Source: Mycoplasma haemofelis str. Langford 1 (GTDB lineage Bacteria; Bacillota_I; Bacilli_A; Mycoplasmatales; Mycoplasmoidaceae). Taken from it: a stretch of 64,000 bases of DNA. Below the pieces are notes generated by a model. It saw nothing but the letters and a program-made list of their open reading frames with translations. It did not search any database and was not told where the DNA came from. The stretch's first letter is position 1. Each line of letters begins with the position of its first letter. A program made the position numbers and the translations under genes. Below are positions 10,245 to 19,294 of this stretch, piece after piece. The stretch spans positions 186,001-250,000 of the forward strand of contig NC_014970.1 in assembly GCF_000200735.1 (NCBI RefSeq), read 5' to 3'.

Positions 10245-10826
10245 TTATTGAGCAGAAGTGCATCACTTTTCTATTCGGTTGTAGTTCTTATCTTCTCCAT
10301 CCAATAACTCCACTTCTGAGTAGGTGTTACATCACTTCTTAAGATCATCTTCACTTAGATCACTCTTCTCTTTATTTTCCATTTCACTTTTTGGAATTAC
10401 GAAGGAATCCTCCGATGTATGTCCTTTGTAATTGGATAATTGAGTTTCTAAGGAGGATGGTATGCTCTTGTTGTTCTTAGATAATTTGTCCTTTACTGTG
10501 GGAGCAAGGCAAAAGGATTGGGCTTTATTGGTTAATTCTTGTGAATATGGCTTCTTAAAAGTATCTAGGCATCAATTGGAAAGATCTTCCTTGCTGATAG
10601 TATCTTTCCCATCAATTTTCAATTTGGAATCTGTGGTGATTATGGATTTATAGGTATGAGCTTTTATTTCTCATCTGGAATCAGTCTTGGAAGTAAGTAT
10701 TGTCTTATTTAATTTCTCTAATTCTTGCTTTACTGAAATATCCTTTTGTCAAGGTTTAAGGATAGCAACTCCAACTGCTCCAGAAATTAAAGCTCCTAGA
10801 GATAATAGTTTGGGAATTAATGTCAT
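10245..10826 (-). CDS. Array paralog, 193-aa type preceding M-D-A-K-L genes
   Basis: It starts M-T-L-I-P-K-L-L-S-L-G-A-L-I-S-G. Motifs shared with the genes at 12326 and 14758 include C-L-A-P-T-V-K-D-K-L and L-S-x-Y-K-x-H, and the ending K-K-W-C-N-T-Y-S-E-V-E-L...E-K-W-C-T, 23 apart. In all three places this type lies immediately upstream of an M-D-A-K-L gene, so the pair was duplicated as a unit. It is preceded by a tiny membrane ORF overlapping its start. Confidence 0.88.
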
Positions 10827-10936
10827 TCTGAAGATACCCCTTTCACCCTCTTAGATGAGAATTTGTATACTAGAAATACACCTATAAAGGCAGATATAAC
10901 CATGAGCACTATAAGCACAGCACTAAGAGCCGACAT
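10817..10936 (-). CDS. Tiny one-pass membrane protein (39 aa)
   Basis: An ATG at 10936 opens M-S-A-L-S-A-V-L-I-V-L-M-V-I-S-A, a single hydrophobic helix of about 20 residues. A basic tail follows (K-F-S-S-K-R-V-K-G-V) and the gene stops after W-H, where Trp is TGA. It overlaps the start of the gene at 10245-10826 by 10 nt, a layout typical of translational coupling. It could be a small membrane protein or simply a leader ORF; nothing else supports expression. Confidence 0.5.
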
Positions 10937-10959
10937 GTTCAGTTTGTCTCGCTAGTTCT

Positions 10960-11079
10960 TTACAGAAAAGCGATGAGGATGGTGTTCATGTTACTTACGT
11001 AGCAGTCCACAAGTGCAACTAAAGCTACAAGTATTCCAATCACAAAGAATGCTAAGGCGAATTTTTCTTTTAAACCCAA
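10960..11079 (-). CDS. Tiny hydrophobic ORF (39 aa, TTG start)
   Basis: From TTG at 11079 the frame reads L-G-L-K-E-K-F-A-L-A-F-F-V-I-G-I and continues through a single hydrophobic segment with one Cys before stopping after I-A-F-L. It lies in the gap between two array genes and has the same length and general shape as the ORF at 10817-10936. The non-ATG start and short length make it uncertain, but a second hydrophobic ORF in this gap is suggestive. Confidence 0.35.
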   Translation of the reverse strand: MGLKEKFALAFFVIGILVALVALVDCYVSNMNTILIAFL

Positions 11080-11112
11080 GGAAATTTAGATGAATAGCCT
11101 GAAAATTTTAAT

Positions 11113-11766
11113 CTAGATACAACGACTTATCACTTTGGGATACATACTTTCGTAATCAGTATGTTCCAGTTTTAGATCTAATTTAGATTCACACCACTTC
11201 TGTAAAGCAGATACATACTTTTCCGTTTGAGAACTAACTTGACTTAATGTCTCAGTTATATTATCCCCACTTGCTTTTAAATGAGACTCTAGGTCACTAT
11301 CTTGAGCGTGATTTGTCTTTAAGGAATTGAATTTATTGCTTCAGTTTCCGGTGAAGGCCTTACCGTCTCTCTTTAATTTCTCTTTTATATTGGAAGGGGG
11401 AGTAGTGCATCTGGACTTGACTTTATCCAAATAATCTCTTATATTCTGTTCGCTCAGATCCTTACTAGAAGCCTTTAGACACCACTTTTCCAAAGCCACT
11501 TTTGCTTTGTCCAAGTCTGTGGTTTCTTTGTTAGTTATGGAAGAATCAAATTCAGTTAAGTCAGAATGAAGAGAGTCTTCACTTGACTTTATGTGTTTAG
11601 CAGCTAACTTTCAAGCCTCACTATCTCCACTCTTAATTAAGACTAGTCCTGACTTACTAACCCTATCACCTATAGTTTTCTCTTTCATTAGGAGATAACC
11701 TCCTCCACAGGCTCCAGCTACTCCTGCACCTCCCAAGGCGCCAAGACCAAGTGTTTTAGTTGTCAT
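11113..11766 (-). CDS. Array paralog, M-T-T-K-T type (217 aa)
   Basis: The head M-T-T-K-T-L-G-L-G-A-L-G-G-A-G-V is followed by G-G-G-Y-L-L-M-K-E-K-T-I-G-D. This segment is nearly identical to the gene at 12936-13592, as is K-V-A-L-E-K-W-C-L. Cys pairs are K-W-C-L-K-A...K-S-R-C and K-W-C-E-S-K...I-S-R-C, both 24 apart. It overlaps the end of the upstream gene (11756) by 11 nt. Its nearest relative lies 1.8 kb away in the same order, so the group looks like a segmental duplication. Confidence 0.9.
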
Positions 11767-12322
11767 TTACACAGCGTTTCTCCGCCTTTGTGAATGTAGA
11801 TTCATCTTCAATTAACTTCTTAGAAAGATTGTCAGAACATCACTTTTGTAATGCTGCAGTGAATTTACTTTTATCTCCATTCATAGTTGTCAGGGTTTGA
11901 GTGATGCTCTTATCTATAGCTTTCAAATCCGCATCCAATCCGTCAACGGACTTTATCGCTTCCAATTTGGCACTTCAGTCACTCACTAACTCCTTATTTA
12001 AGCTTAAAAGCTTAGCTTCGATAGTGGAGGGGAGTTGTACGCACCACTTCTTAGCATCTTTAGTTTTGTTCCCTACACATCAATCTTTGGCTGCTTTCCC
12101 TCCCTCTGTATTGCTACTTTGTTTGGTAATTTGGGAGTTCTTAGTTTGGAGGGCTGTGATGAAGGAAGCTTCTGATTTAAATTCTCTGAAGATCAATTGG
12201 TATTCCTCGTCCGTAAAGGTCTTAGTCTTGTCTTCAGGATTAGCTAGTTTATAAATTCCAAATGCTCCTGCACCTCCAGCAGAAGCTCCCAATCCTGCAA
12301 GTGCTGCCAGTTTAGCATCCAT
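11756..12322 (-). CDS. Array paralog, M-D-A-K-L type (188 aa)
   Basis: The head, A-S-A-G-G-A-G-A-F-G-I-Y-K and F-T-D-E-E-Y-Q-L-I-F match the gene at 14202 almost residue for residue and closely at the DNA level. Later it has D-W-C-V-G-N-K...K-W-C-V-Q-L-P and a terminal pair K-W-C-S-D-N...K-R-C-V-N-D-N. The stop falls inside the head of the next gene (11 nt overlap), so reinitiation is likely. The strong head conservation compared with the looser C-terminus again suggests mosaic evolution. Confidence 0.9.
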
Positions 12323-12325
12323 CTC

Positions 12326-12907
12326 TTAATTGGTACATCAATGGACTATTCGTTCGTAATTCTTATCTGTTCCTTCGGTTAACTCCACTTCTGAGTAGGT
12401 GTTACATCACTTCTTCAGTTCCTCACTTGTTACGTTATCTTTAGATTTGTTCCCTATTTGCTCAGGCGGAATGGTCTTATCATCATTAGCGCTGTGGGAC
12501 TTGTAACTACTGAGCTTAGAGGATAGGTCGGATGATATAGATTTACCCTCTTTAGATAACTTGTCCTTTACTGTGGGAGCTAGGCACAGTTCTTTAGCTT
12601 TCTTATACTTTCTCTTTTCGTTTAATCCTTCCAGCGTCTCCAGACAATATCTCGATAGCTCAACAGCAGTAACTGTGTCTTTTCTATATATCTTCAAAGT
12701 TGGATCTTTGGCAACCATGCTTGTGTAGGCATGAGCTTTAATCTCTCATCTAGAGTCGCTAGAGGAGAGTACTGTTTTTCCCTCTTTCTCAAGAGCTTGC
12801 CTAATTGTTGTTGACTTTTCTCTAGGGCTCGTGTAAGCAACACTGGATACTCCTATCACTCCAGTGGTTGCAGCCCCACCAATTAATAGCTTAGATGCAG
12901 AAGTCAC
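12326..12907 (-). CDS. Array paralog, 193-aa type (GTG start)
   Basis: It is read from GTG at 12907: V-T-S-A-S-K-L-L-I-G-G-A-A-T. The frame carries C-L-A-P-T-V-K-D-K-L-S-K-E-G-K, E-L-K-K-W-C-N-T-Y-S-E-V-E-L and the ending R-I-V-H-W-C-T-N. Without the GTG start the hydrophobic head present in all relatives would be lost. It is the middle copy of the three-gene unit also seen at 9690-10826 and 14202-15336, and 28 nt separate it from the gene upstream. Confidence 0.87.
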
Positions 12908-12935
12908 TTAAAGATATGAATGGTGATTTAGGTAA

Positions 12936-13592
12936 TTAGCCTTGAGTGCAACGATCAACTACTTTTGGATAGGTGCCATCATAACTATCATCCTCTATCT
13001 TCACTTTTAAACCAGATGAGCACCACTTCTCCAGAGCAGCTAAATATTTATCTTTGTCACCATTAGGATTCGATACTTCGTTGGATATGGAGTCATCATA
13101 AGCTTTTAAATCGTTCTTCAAAGTGGTGTGATCTTGAGTTTTGGATTTGAAGGAATCGAACTTATTGCCTCAATTCGTAACTAAAGTCTTTCCTTCCCGT
13201 TCTAACTTAGCTCTTATATCTGCAGGAGCTACAACACACCTAGACTTGACTTTATCTAGATAGTCTTCTATATTCTTTTCACTTAGATCCTTGCCAATAG
13301 CTTCTAAGCACCACTTTTCCAAAGCCACTTTTGCTTTGTCTAAATCGATATTGTTATCTTTAATTTCAGAATCGAATCTGGATAAGTCCGTCACCAGATT
13401 CTTATCGGATAACTTTAAGTGTTTGGATGCTAGTCTTCAAGCTTTACTATCTCCACTCTTGATTAGTACTAATCCCGACTTACTAACCCTATCTCCTATA
13501 GTTTTCTCCTTCATTAAGAGATAACCCCCTCCACATGCACTAGCAGCTCCTGCTGCCCCTAAAGCACCAAATCCAAGCGTCTTAGTTGTCAT
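12936..13592 (-). CDS. Array paralog, M-T-T-K-T type (218 aa)
   Basis: It starts M-T-T-K-T-L-G-F-G-A-L-G-A-A-G and shares Y-L-L-M-K-E-K-T-I-G-D-R-V-S-K-S with the gene at 11113 with little change at DNA level. Cys pairs are K-W-C-L-E-A...K-S-R-C and K-W-C-S-S-G...V-D-R-C, ending T-Q-G. The DNA match with the 11113 gene is strong in the first third and in the K-V-A-L-E-K-W-C-L region, and lower elsewhere. Confidence 0.9.
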
Positions 13593-14217
13593 TCTTTAAA
13601 CATCTACGTTTGGCTTTCTCCAATATAGAGTCGGCATCAATCAAATTCTTCTTCAGATTATCTTCGCATCACTTCTGAAGAGCCGCCACAAACTTATCTT
13701 TGTCAGTCTCGCTAGTTAACTCTCCTGTTATTTGGTTATTTATAGCTTTCAAATCCTCCTTTAATTGATCGGTATCGGAGGTTTTTATTTTCCCAAACTT
13801 ACTTTCCCAATTACTCTCCAGCTCCTTTCCGGAGCTTAAGAGTTGATCTTGAACGGTTAAAGGGATTTGAACACATCACCCTTTAACTTGCGAAAATAGC
13901 TTTTCCTTTGGGTCGTAGGGTTTCTCTAAGGAAGCTTTACAAAAGCTTTTTAGAGCATTCCCTCCTTTATCCAAGTCACTTGAATTAGTAATAGAAGAAT
14001 CTGACTTTTTTAATTCCTCTATTACTTCTGATTTGGATTTAAGACCTTTGAAAGCTGTCTTTCAAGATAGTAGGTCTTTGTATTTGATTAATTTAAGATC
14101 TTCCTTCTCGGCTTTAGATTTGATGGTCTCACTTTTAGATAAATAAACTGCTGTAGATATTCCGCCCACAGCCGCTGTTGCGGAGCCTGCCGACAACAGG
14201 GCTACTTTTCCAGACAT
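13582..14217 (-). CDS. Array paralog (211 aa)
   Basis: The head is M-S-G-K-V-A-L-L-S-A-G-S-A-T-A-A, followed by V-Y-L-S-K-S-E-T-I. Cys pairs are S-F-C-K-A-S...K-G-W-C-V-Q-I-P and K-W-C-E-D-N...K-R-R-C-L-K-N-D-N. The last 80 residues resemble the M-D-A-K-L gene at 11756 (shared K-K-x-L-I-D/E and K-x-R-C), while the head is different. This is a clear example of a mosaic of two subgroup types. It overlaps the head of the next gene by 11 nt. Confidence 0.88.
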
Positions 14218-14753
14218 CTAGCTTCTACCTTTGTATATGTAGCATCCCCCTCATCACTAATAAGTCTGGTATCTAATTTAGATTCACATCACGCTTTAAG
14301 AGCATTCTGGGAATTCTCATCTTCAGCCACAGCAGAAAGATCTTGCTTCACTGTTTTTAAATCGTTGAGTAAGTTGGTCTGATCAGTACCCTTTATGGCT
14401 TTAACTTTCTCAGCTCAATTGGTTACTAGGCCTTTACTTATCTTCTCTCTGATGGTCTTAGGTAATTGGATGCATCATTTTTTGGCATCGGAAGAATCAT
14501 TCCCCACACACCAAGACTCAGCTGCTTTACCTCCATCAACATTAGTGCTAGCATTAGTAATGGTGGGAACTTTGGTCTTAAGGGCAGTTATGAATGCCTC
14601 TTCTGATTTAAATTTCTTAAAGATTAATTGGTATTCCTCGTCTGTAAAGGTCTTAACCTTGTCTTCAGGATTAGCTAGTTTATAAATTCCAAATGCTCCT
14701 GCACCTCCAGCTGAAGCTCCTAAGCCCGCAAGTGCTGCCAGTTTAGCATCCAT
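14202..14753 (-). CDS. Array paralog, M-D-A-K-L type (183 aa)
   Basis: The first 55 residues are nearly the same as the gene at 11756 (Y-K-L-A-N-P-E-D-K-V-K-T-F-T). Downstream come S-W-C-V-G-N-D...K-W-C-I-Q-L-P and a terminal pair A-W-C-E-S-K...E-A-R-C-L-E-K. The stop overlaps the start of the gene at 13582 by 16 nt. DNA identity with the 11756 gene is highest across the Gly/Ala-rich head and falls off after the D-E-E-Y-Q-L-I-F motif. Confidence 0.9.
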
Positions 14754-14757
14754 CTTC

Positions 14758-15336
14758 TTAAGTTGTGCATCAATGAACTATCCGATCGTAATTCTCATCA
14801 GTTCCCTCCATTAACTCTACTTCTGAGTAAGTACTACATCACTTCTTAAAATCCTCAGCTATCAAGGTTGACTTTTCCTTATTTTCAGTTTGTGTCACAG
14901 GAATTACCTTGTTGTCGTTGGTGTTGTGATTTTTGTAGGTTTGAAGCTTAGAGTCTAGGTTCTCCAATATAGATTTACCCTCCTTAGCTAACTTGTCCTT
15001 AACAGAAGGAGCTAAACATCAAGCTTTGGCTTTGTTGTGTAGGTCTTCTGAATTATCCTTTCCTATAGTTTCAGAGCATCAAGAAGATAGATCCTCCTTT
15101 GTAATGGTACTCTTATTGTTAATCTTTAGATTGGGATACTTGGAGATGTTGGTGTTATAGGAATGGACTTTCACTTTCCATCTGGAATCACTCGAAGAAT
15201 CAAGGATGGTTCTATTTAACCGTTGTAATCCTTGCTTGACAGATATCCCTTTTTCTCAAGGTTTAAAGTAAAAAACTCCAGCTCCTGTGGCACCAGTAGC
15301 TCCGGCTGCCATGCCAATTCCAGCTAACTTATGCAT
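14758..15336 (-). CDS. Array paralog, 193-aa type (192 aa)
   Basis: It begins M-H-K-L-A-G-I-G-M-A-A-G-A-T-G. It shares F-K-P-W-E-K-G-I-S-V-K-Q with the gene at 10245 (P-W-Q-K-D-I-S-V-K-Q) and C-L-A-P-S-V-K-D-K-L-A-K with both relatives. It ends R-I-V-H-W-C-T-T, and the terminal Cys pair is 23 apart. Its ATG overlaps the stop of the gene upstream in transcription (TAATG). Confidence 0.88.
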
Positions 15337-15980
15337 TAGGCTCCTGTTCCTTGTGAGCTTGGTGTAGTGGTCGCTTTGTCTTTAGTACACCATGACTTCA
15401 TGGAGTTTTTCAAGTCTTTGTGAGATGAGGCATTCAGATGTTTGTTACCAGTGCATCAAGCCTTTATCTTTCCCTTACCTCCATCCTTACTGGTGTCTTT
15501 TAGAGCTTCAATTTCATTGTTCCCTTTCCCTTGATGATATTTATCCCAAGCACCTGATCACTCCTCATCAGATGCATTATCGGGAATAACTTCTTTTCCG
15601 GACTCAATGGTGCGCTTAATTCTGTCTCCGATGCTTTCGGTATCTATGCATCAATGCTTGGCTTTCTCTGCAGTCTCATAGAAACTACTATTAGATCACG
15701 TAGTTTCTAACGCTTCAGAACATCATTTCTTGATTCCCGTTTTTCAAGCAGTCTCTGAAGTTGAATCTAGACCCTTAATCTTTAGATCGTCTTTAGAATT
15801 TTTGTACTTCTCATAATGCTGTCCCCAAGCTTCATCTTCAGACTCGTTAGTTAAAAGAATTTCACTGATTTCTGATTTGACAATTCTCTCTGAATTGTTC
15901 TTGTAGTACATGCCATAAGTGGCAGCGCTTGTAACTCCCCCACCTCCTAGAGTTAAAGCGCAGATCTTGGATGGAGACAT
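15336..15980 (-). CDS. Array paralog (214 aa) with Thr/Ser-rich tail
   Basis: The head is M-S-P-S-K-I-C-A-L-T-L-G-G-G-G-V, with a Cys inside the hydrophobic segment, then Y-G-M-Y-Y-K-N-N-S. Cys residues occur at K-K-W-C-S-E-A, K-H-W-C-I-D-T-E, K-A-W-C-T-G-N and K-S-W-C-T-K. As in the gene at 697-1359, the last Cys is followed by a longer low-complexity tail (A-T-T-T-P-S-S-Q-G-T-G-A). Both ends overlap neighbours. It is related to the gene at 16952. Confidence 0.87.
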
Positions 15981-16357
15981 TAGTTCTTTTTATCCTTGGG
16001 AGTTAGCTCGTTAATTAAGTTACTTACAGCACTATAAAAACGTTCTTCTATGTACTGCAAATAAGGAACGTATACATCATCTATATCTTTGATTATCTCC
16101 CATACTTTCCTATCCACCACATAGGCTACTCAGTAGCAATTGAAATTACTCTTTCCTCAATTGGACATGGCCTTGAGGAAGTGTCGTTGAATTACGTGGA
16201 GAGATATGGATGAAAATAAGTTATCTTCCTCGATTAAGTCCCTTTCAAACTCTATGACGCTATTCCTTCTGAGATCGTGAAAGAGCTTTATGATTTCTCT
16301 TCTTATGCTTTCGATGTAGGCAGATATCTGCTCATAGTTTCTCTCTCCGACGTACAT
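15980..16357 (-). CDS. Small protein unrelated to the array (125 aa)
   Basis: It starts M-Y-V-G-E-R-N-Y-E-Q-I-S-A-Y-I. The sequence is charged and helical-looking (I-E-S-I-R-R-E-I-I-K-L-F-H-D-L-R-R) without a hydrophobic head or paired cysteines, and it ends L-T-P-K-D-K-K-N. It is probably cytoplasmic. It lies inside the paralog run and overlaps its downstream neighbour by TAATG. No family is recognised; such unrelated genes inside the array may mark old recombination ends. Confidence 0.75.
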
Positions 16358-16367
16358 TCCACGTTAT

Positions 16368-16949
16368 TTAGCCGTTTAAACACCACTTCTCAACCCTCTT
16401 GTAAAGAACATCGCTTGCATCTTTAAATTCCTTGCTTATTGAAGAAGTACATCATTGTTGTATCTGAGCCGAAGTAACTTGAGCTTTCTCTGCACCTATT
16501 TCTTCTTTAGGAATTAATAGGTTATCGTCTTGATTGTGGGACTTGTAACTAGATTCCTTATCCGTAAACGTGGTTAATAGTGTCTTACTTTGAGTTTCTA
16601 AGTATTCAGATATAGAAGGAACTGTGCAAATCTTTTCTATCTTGGAATAAAGCTTCTCTTCATGGGGAGAATCTAATCCTTTTAAACATCAATTCTCTAA
16701 TTCGTTGGAAGTAGTTGAAGCTGGAGAGGTCTGGTATTGGTTATCGCTTTTTGATTTCTTTTGATACTTACTGAAAGCCACTCCCCATCTAGAATCTCCT
16801 TTGGGTAGGGCTTTCTTTTCTCTTTGGGAAAGGATATCTTTATTTAAGGTCTTATTGCTCACATGAGAGTGAATAAGATAACCCCCTCCAGCAACCCCTC
16901 CGGTTGCCATTGTTCCTGCGGCGGCTTTAAAAGCTAAAGAGCTTGACAT
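16368..16949 (-). CDS. Array paralog (193 aa)
   Basis: The head is M-S-S-S-L-A-F-K-A-A-A-G-T-M-A-T-G-G-V, then Y-L-I-H-S-H-V. Cys pairs are N-W-C-L-K-G-L...I-E-K-I-C-T-V-P-S and Q-W-C-T-S-S-I...V-E-K-W-C-L-N-G. The C-T-V-P-S-I-S-E-Y-L motif parallels C-L-A-P-T-V-K-D-K-L in the 193-aa genes further left, placing it in the same broad group. It is close to the head style of the right-hand array. Confidence 0.88.
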
Positions 16950-16951
16950 CT

Positions 16952-17545
16952 CTACTTAGTACAGAAATCCTTATACCTTTCCTTCAAAGTCTCATGAGAA
17001 CTGGCATGTAAAGATTCCGTTTCTAAACAAAAGGATTTCAACTCTTTTCATCCTAGTTCTTGGGTAGTAGCAGATATGATAGATATTTCTTTTCCCGACT
17101 TTCCACTGTTGTAGGTATCTCAACCGGATTTTCATACCGTTTCAGTATTAGTGTCTGAAATTAGGCTCTTTCCTTGACCCATAGTCCTTTTCACTCTGCC
17201 TTTGATATCTTCAGTATCTACACATCACTTACCTGCTTTCTTGGATAGTTCTGAGAACTTGGAGTTGCTTCAGTAGGTATTTAGAGAGTCGTTACATCAC
17301 TTCTTCATGGATCCAACTCATGAAGACTCATCACTAACATCCCCTAATCATTTATCTTGAAGAGATTTATAGGATGCTAAGTGTTGCTTTCAAGCCTCGT
17401 CAGTTGAGCTGTTGGTTAGAAGCGGCTCCTTTATTTCTTTAGATACTGTTCTGGAAGAATTAACTCCATAATAGATCCCGTATCCGCCCGCTCCGCTTCC
17501 TGCGACGGATGCTGCAGCTAGTCCTTTAATGGTAGTGGGATTCAT
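16952..17545 (-). CDS. Array paralog (197 aa), very Trp-rich
   Basis: It begins M-N-P-T-T-I-K-G-L-A-A-A-S-V-A-G-S-G, then Y-G-I-Y-Y-G-V-N-S-S. Trp residues are abundant and nearly all are TGA codons. Cys positions are K-K-W-C-N-D-S, G-K-W-C-V-D-T-E, K-S-F-C-L-E-T and K-D-F-C-T-K. It resembles the gene at 15336 in layout (C-V/I-D-T-E-x-I, W-K-S-G-W-D). The start is the first of two close ATG-like positions and keeps the head in frame. Confidence 0.87.
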
Positions 17546-17549
17546 GTCA

Positions 17550-18149
17550 TTAAGAAGAAGTACATCAAGTGCTTACGATGTTGTAACGCTCATTCTCATC
17601 TACAAACTCTTCTTCAACTCCCCCTTTACATCAATTCATAATCACCTCAGCAGTAACACTACCATCTGCAGCCTTTAATTCTGAATTGGGCATTTTGTTT
17701 CCTTGGTTCTTAGGATAATCAGTTACCTTCTTACTTCATCTAGTGTCATCCTTGTTATTCAAATCTATGATCTGTTTATTTTGAAATTTAAGTCGTTCGC
17801 TCATGGTGGGAACGACACATAATTCGGATACGTTCTTATAAAGGGACTCTTGGTATTCGCTGTCCAAGGATGAGTTACATCACTGAGTGACAGCTTCGTT
17901 AGTGGTTACCTTTCCAAACTTATCTTGATATTGCTTCTTCCTTATATCTCAGGCTTTGCTGCTGGCTCCAGCTTGAAGTAATTTCTTGCCTGATTCTTTA
18001 ATCTTGTCTCTGATACTGTTTTTCTTAGTGGTTTCTGGCTTGGTAAGTAAGTTATCTAATGTGCCGGAATTCTTGGCTCAAACCATTCCGGCAATTCCAG
18101 ATGCTCCTGCCATGGTAGCAGGGATAATTTTCTTAAGGGATAATGCCAA
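17550..18149 (-). CDS. Array paralog (199 aa, probable TTG start)
   Basis: No ATG lies in frame before the conserved head, but TTG at 18149 gives L-A-L-S-L-K-K-I-I-P-A-T-M-A-G-A, the normal basic-hydrophobic start. Cys pairs are Q-W-C-N-S-S...S-E-L-C-V-V-P-T and N-W-C-K-G-G...S-T-W-C-T-S-S. An in-frame ATG at residue 13 would remove half the hydrophobic segment. It is the first gene of the left-hand array after the hsdS-like gene, 5 nt from it. Confidence 0.82.
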
Positions 18150-18154
18150 AGGAG

Positions 18155-18775
18155 TTATTTCTCAGAGAACAAGGTCTTAATTTTTCCCATTAGAGAGTTT
18201 CTTTGTCTCTGCTCCTCGATTTCCCTTTCTTTAACTTCTAATTCTGCCATTACTAAGTCTTGGATTTCTACAGGAGGCAAAGGAACCATGATCATCTTCA
18301 AATCCTCATGCTCTATTAGGAATGTCTTCTGCTTGTAAGTATTCTGAATTACTTGATGTCTTACCTCATGAGAATTAAGAATACGGATTAGGAATTCTGG
18401 ATTCTGATTGTGCTTCAGAATGGAGATGTCATTTCCGGCCAATACAAATTCATCTCCTTCATAGATAAAGGCCTTTCCAACTTGATCTAAGGAATCTCCA
18501 ATTCTCGAGAACAGAATACTTCCCTTTTCGAAGTATCTTTTATTGGCCACTAACCCTTCATTCACCATGTGGTTACATGAGGAGAATCTATTTCCCTTCA
18601 TGACAGACAAATCCCTTTGTATTAAGCAGGGGGTATCTCCATTAGGAACTATATGTCTTTCTAGCAATCTGCCTTCGTAGAAAACTATTGAGAAATCACC
18701 AATAGCTCTTCAGGGAATTCCTTTGGGGCAGTGATTGTAAAGTATCTTGTCGAAGTGGGTGTCGGTGTTGCTCAT
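18155..18775 (-). CDS. hsdS: Type I restriction specificity subunit, half-length HsdS (206 aa)
   Basis: HsdS proteins bind the DNA target for type I restriction-modification enzymes and normally hold two target-recognition domains in about 400 residues. This one begins with C-P-K-G-I-P-W-R-A-I-G-D-F, the usual entry to a recognition domain. It continues through V-L-A-G-N-D-I-S-I-L-K to V-P-L-P-P-V-E-I-Q-D-L, the end of a domain. A charged helix then ends K-I-K-T-L-F-S-E-K. Only one domain is present. No hsdM or hsdR lies in the window. It may be a remnant, a dimerising half-subunit or a donor cassette for switching. Confidence 0.8.
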
Positions 18776-18776
18776 G

Positions 18777-19274
18777 CTATATGTGGGTACCTAAGAAGAT
18801 AGCTCGTTTGGCTCATTTGATGACTTTCATGATGGAGGAGAAGAAATTCTTAATTCGTCTGAAAATAGAATTCTTGGGACTTTTACTTATATTGTCAAAT
18901 AGTACTTCAAAGCAGCTTCAGAAGTCGGTTATAGCTTGACCTTCTTTGCCTTTTACTTTCTGATGTTTAACTCTTTTGAGAGCTGCAAATCCAGTTAGAT
19001 TAAATATCTCTACAAACTTAATTTTAAAAACTTCATATTCATATTTGGGGCAGCCATGTTTGAAGTGAGCTACAAAGCTCTCTCTTGGAGTTACCACTAT
19101 ATCTCCCATGGTATTAGTCAAAGCCTCCTGATCTTCAGGAAGCATATGATCTAATATCTCGCTGTAATTAAAGATAACTTCCTCTCTACGTCTCTGAAGT
19201 TCTCTTTTCCTTTGGGCTCTTTTAAATCTTCTATATTTAAAGGGATGTTGAAATCTATTAAGTACCCCCCGCAT
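18777..19274 (-). CDS. Basic protein of unknown function (165 aa)
   Basis: It starts M-R-G-V-L-N-R-F-Q-H-P-F-K-Y and is strongly basic in its first 35 residues (R-R-F-K-R-A-Q-R-K-R-E-L-Q-R-R-R) and again at the end. The centre has E-I-L-D-H-M-L-P-E-D. No signal, Cys module or known motif is visible. The basic ends could bind nucleic acid, but this is only a compositional hint. It is divergent from the nuclease-like gene at 19295, and its stop is 1 nt from the hsdS-like start. Confidence 0.75.
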
Positions 19275-19294
19275 AATTTAAACTTTAAGGAGTA

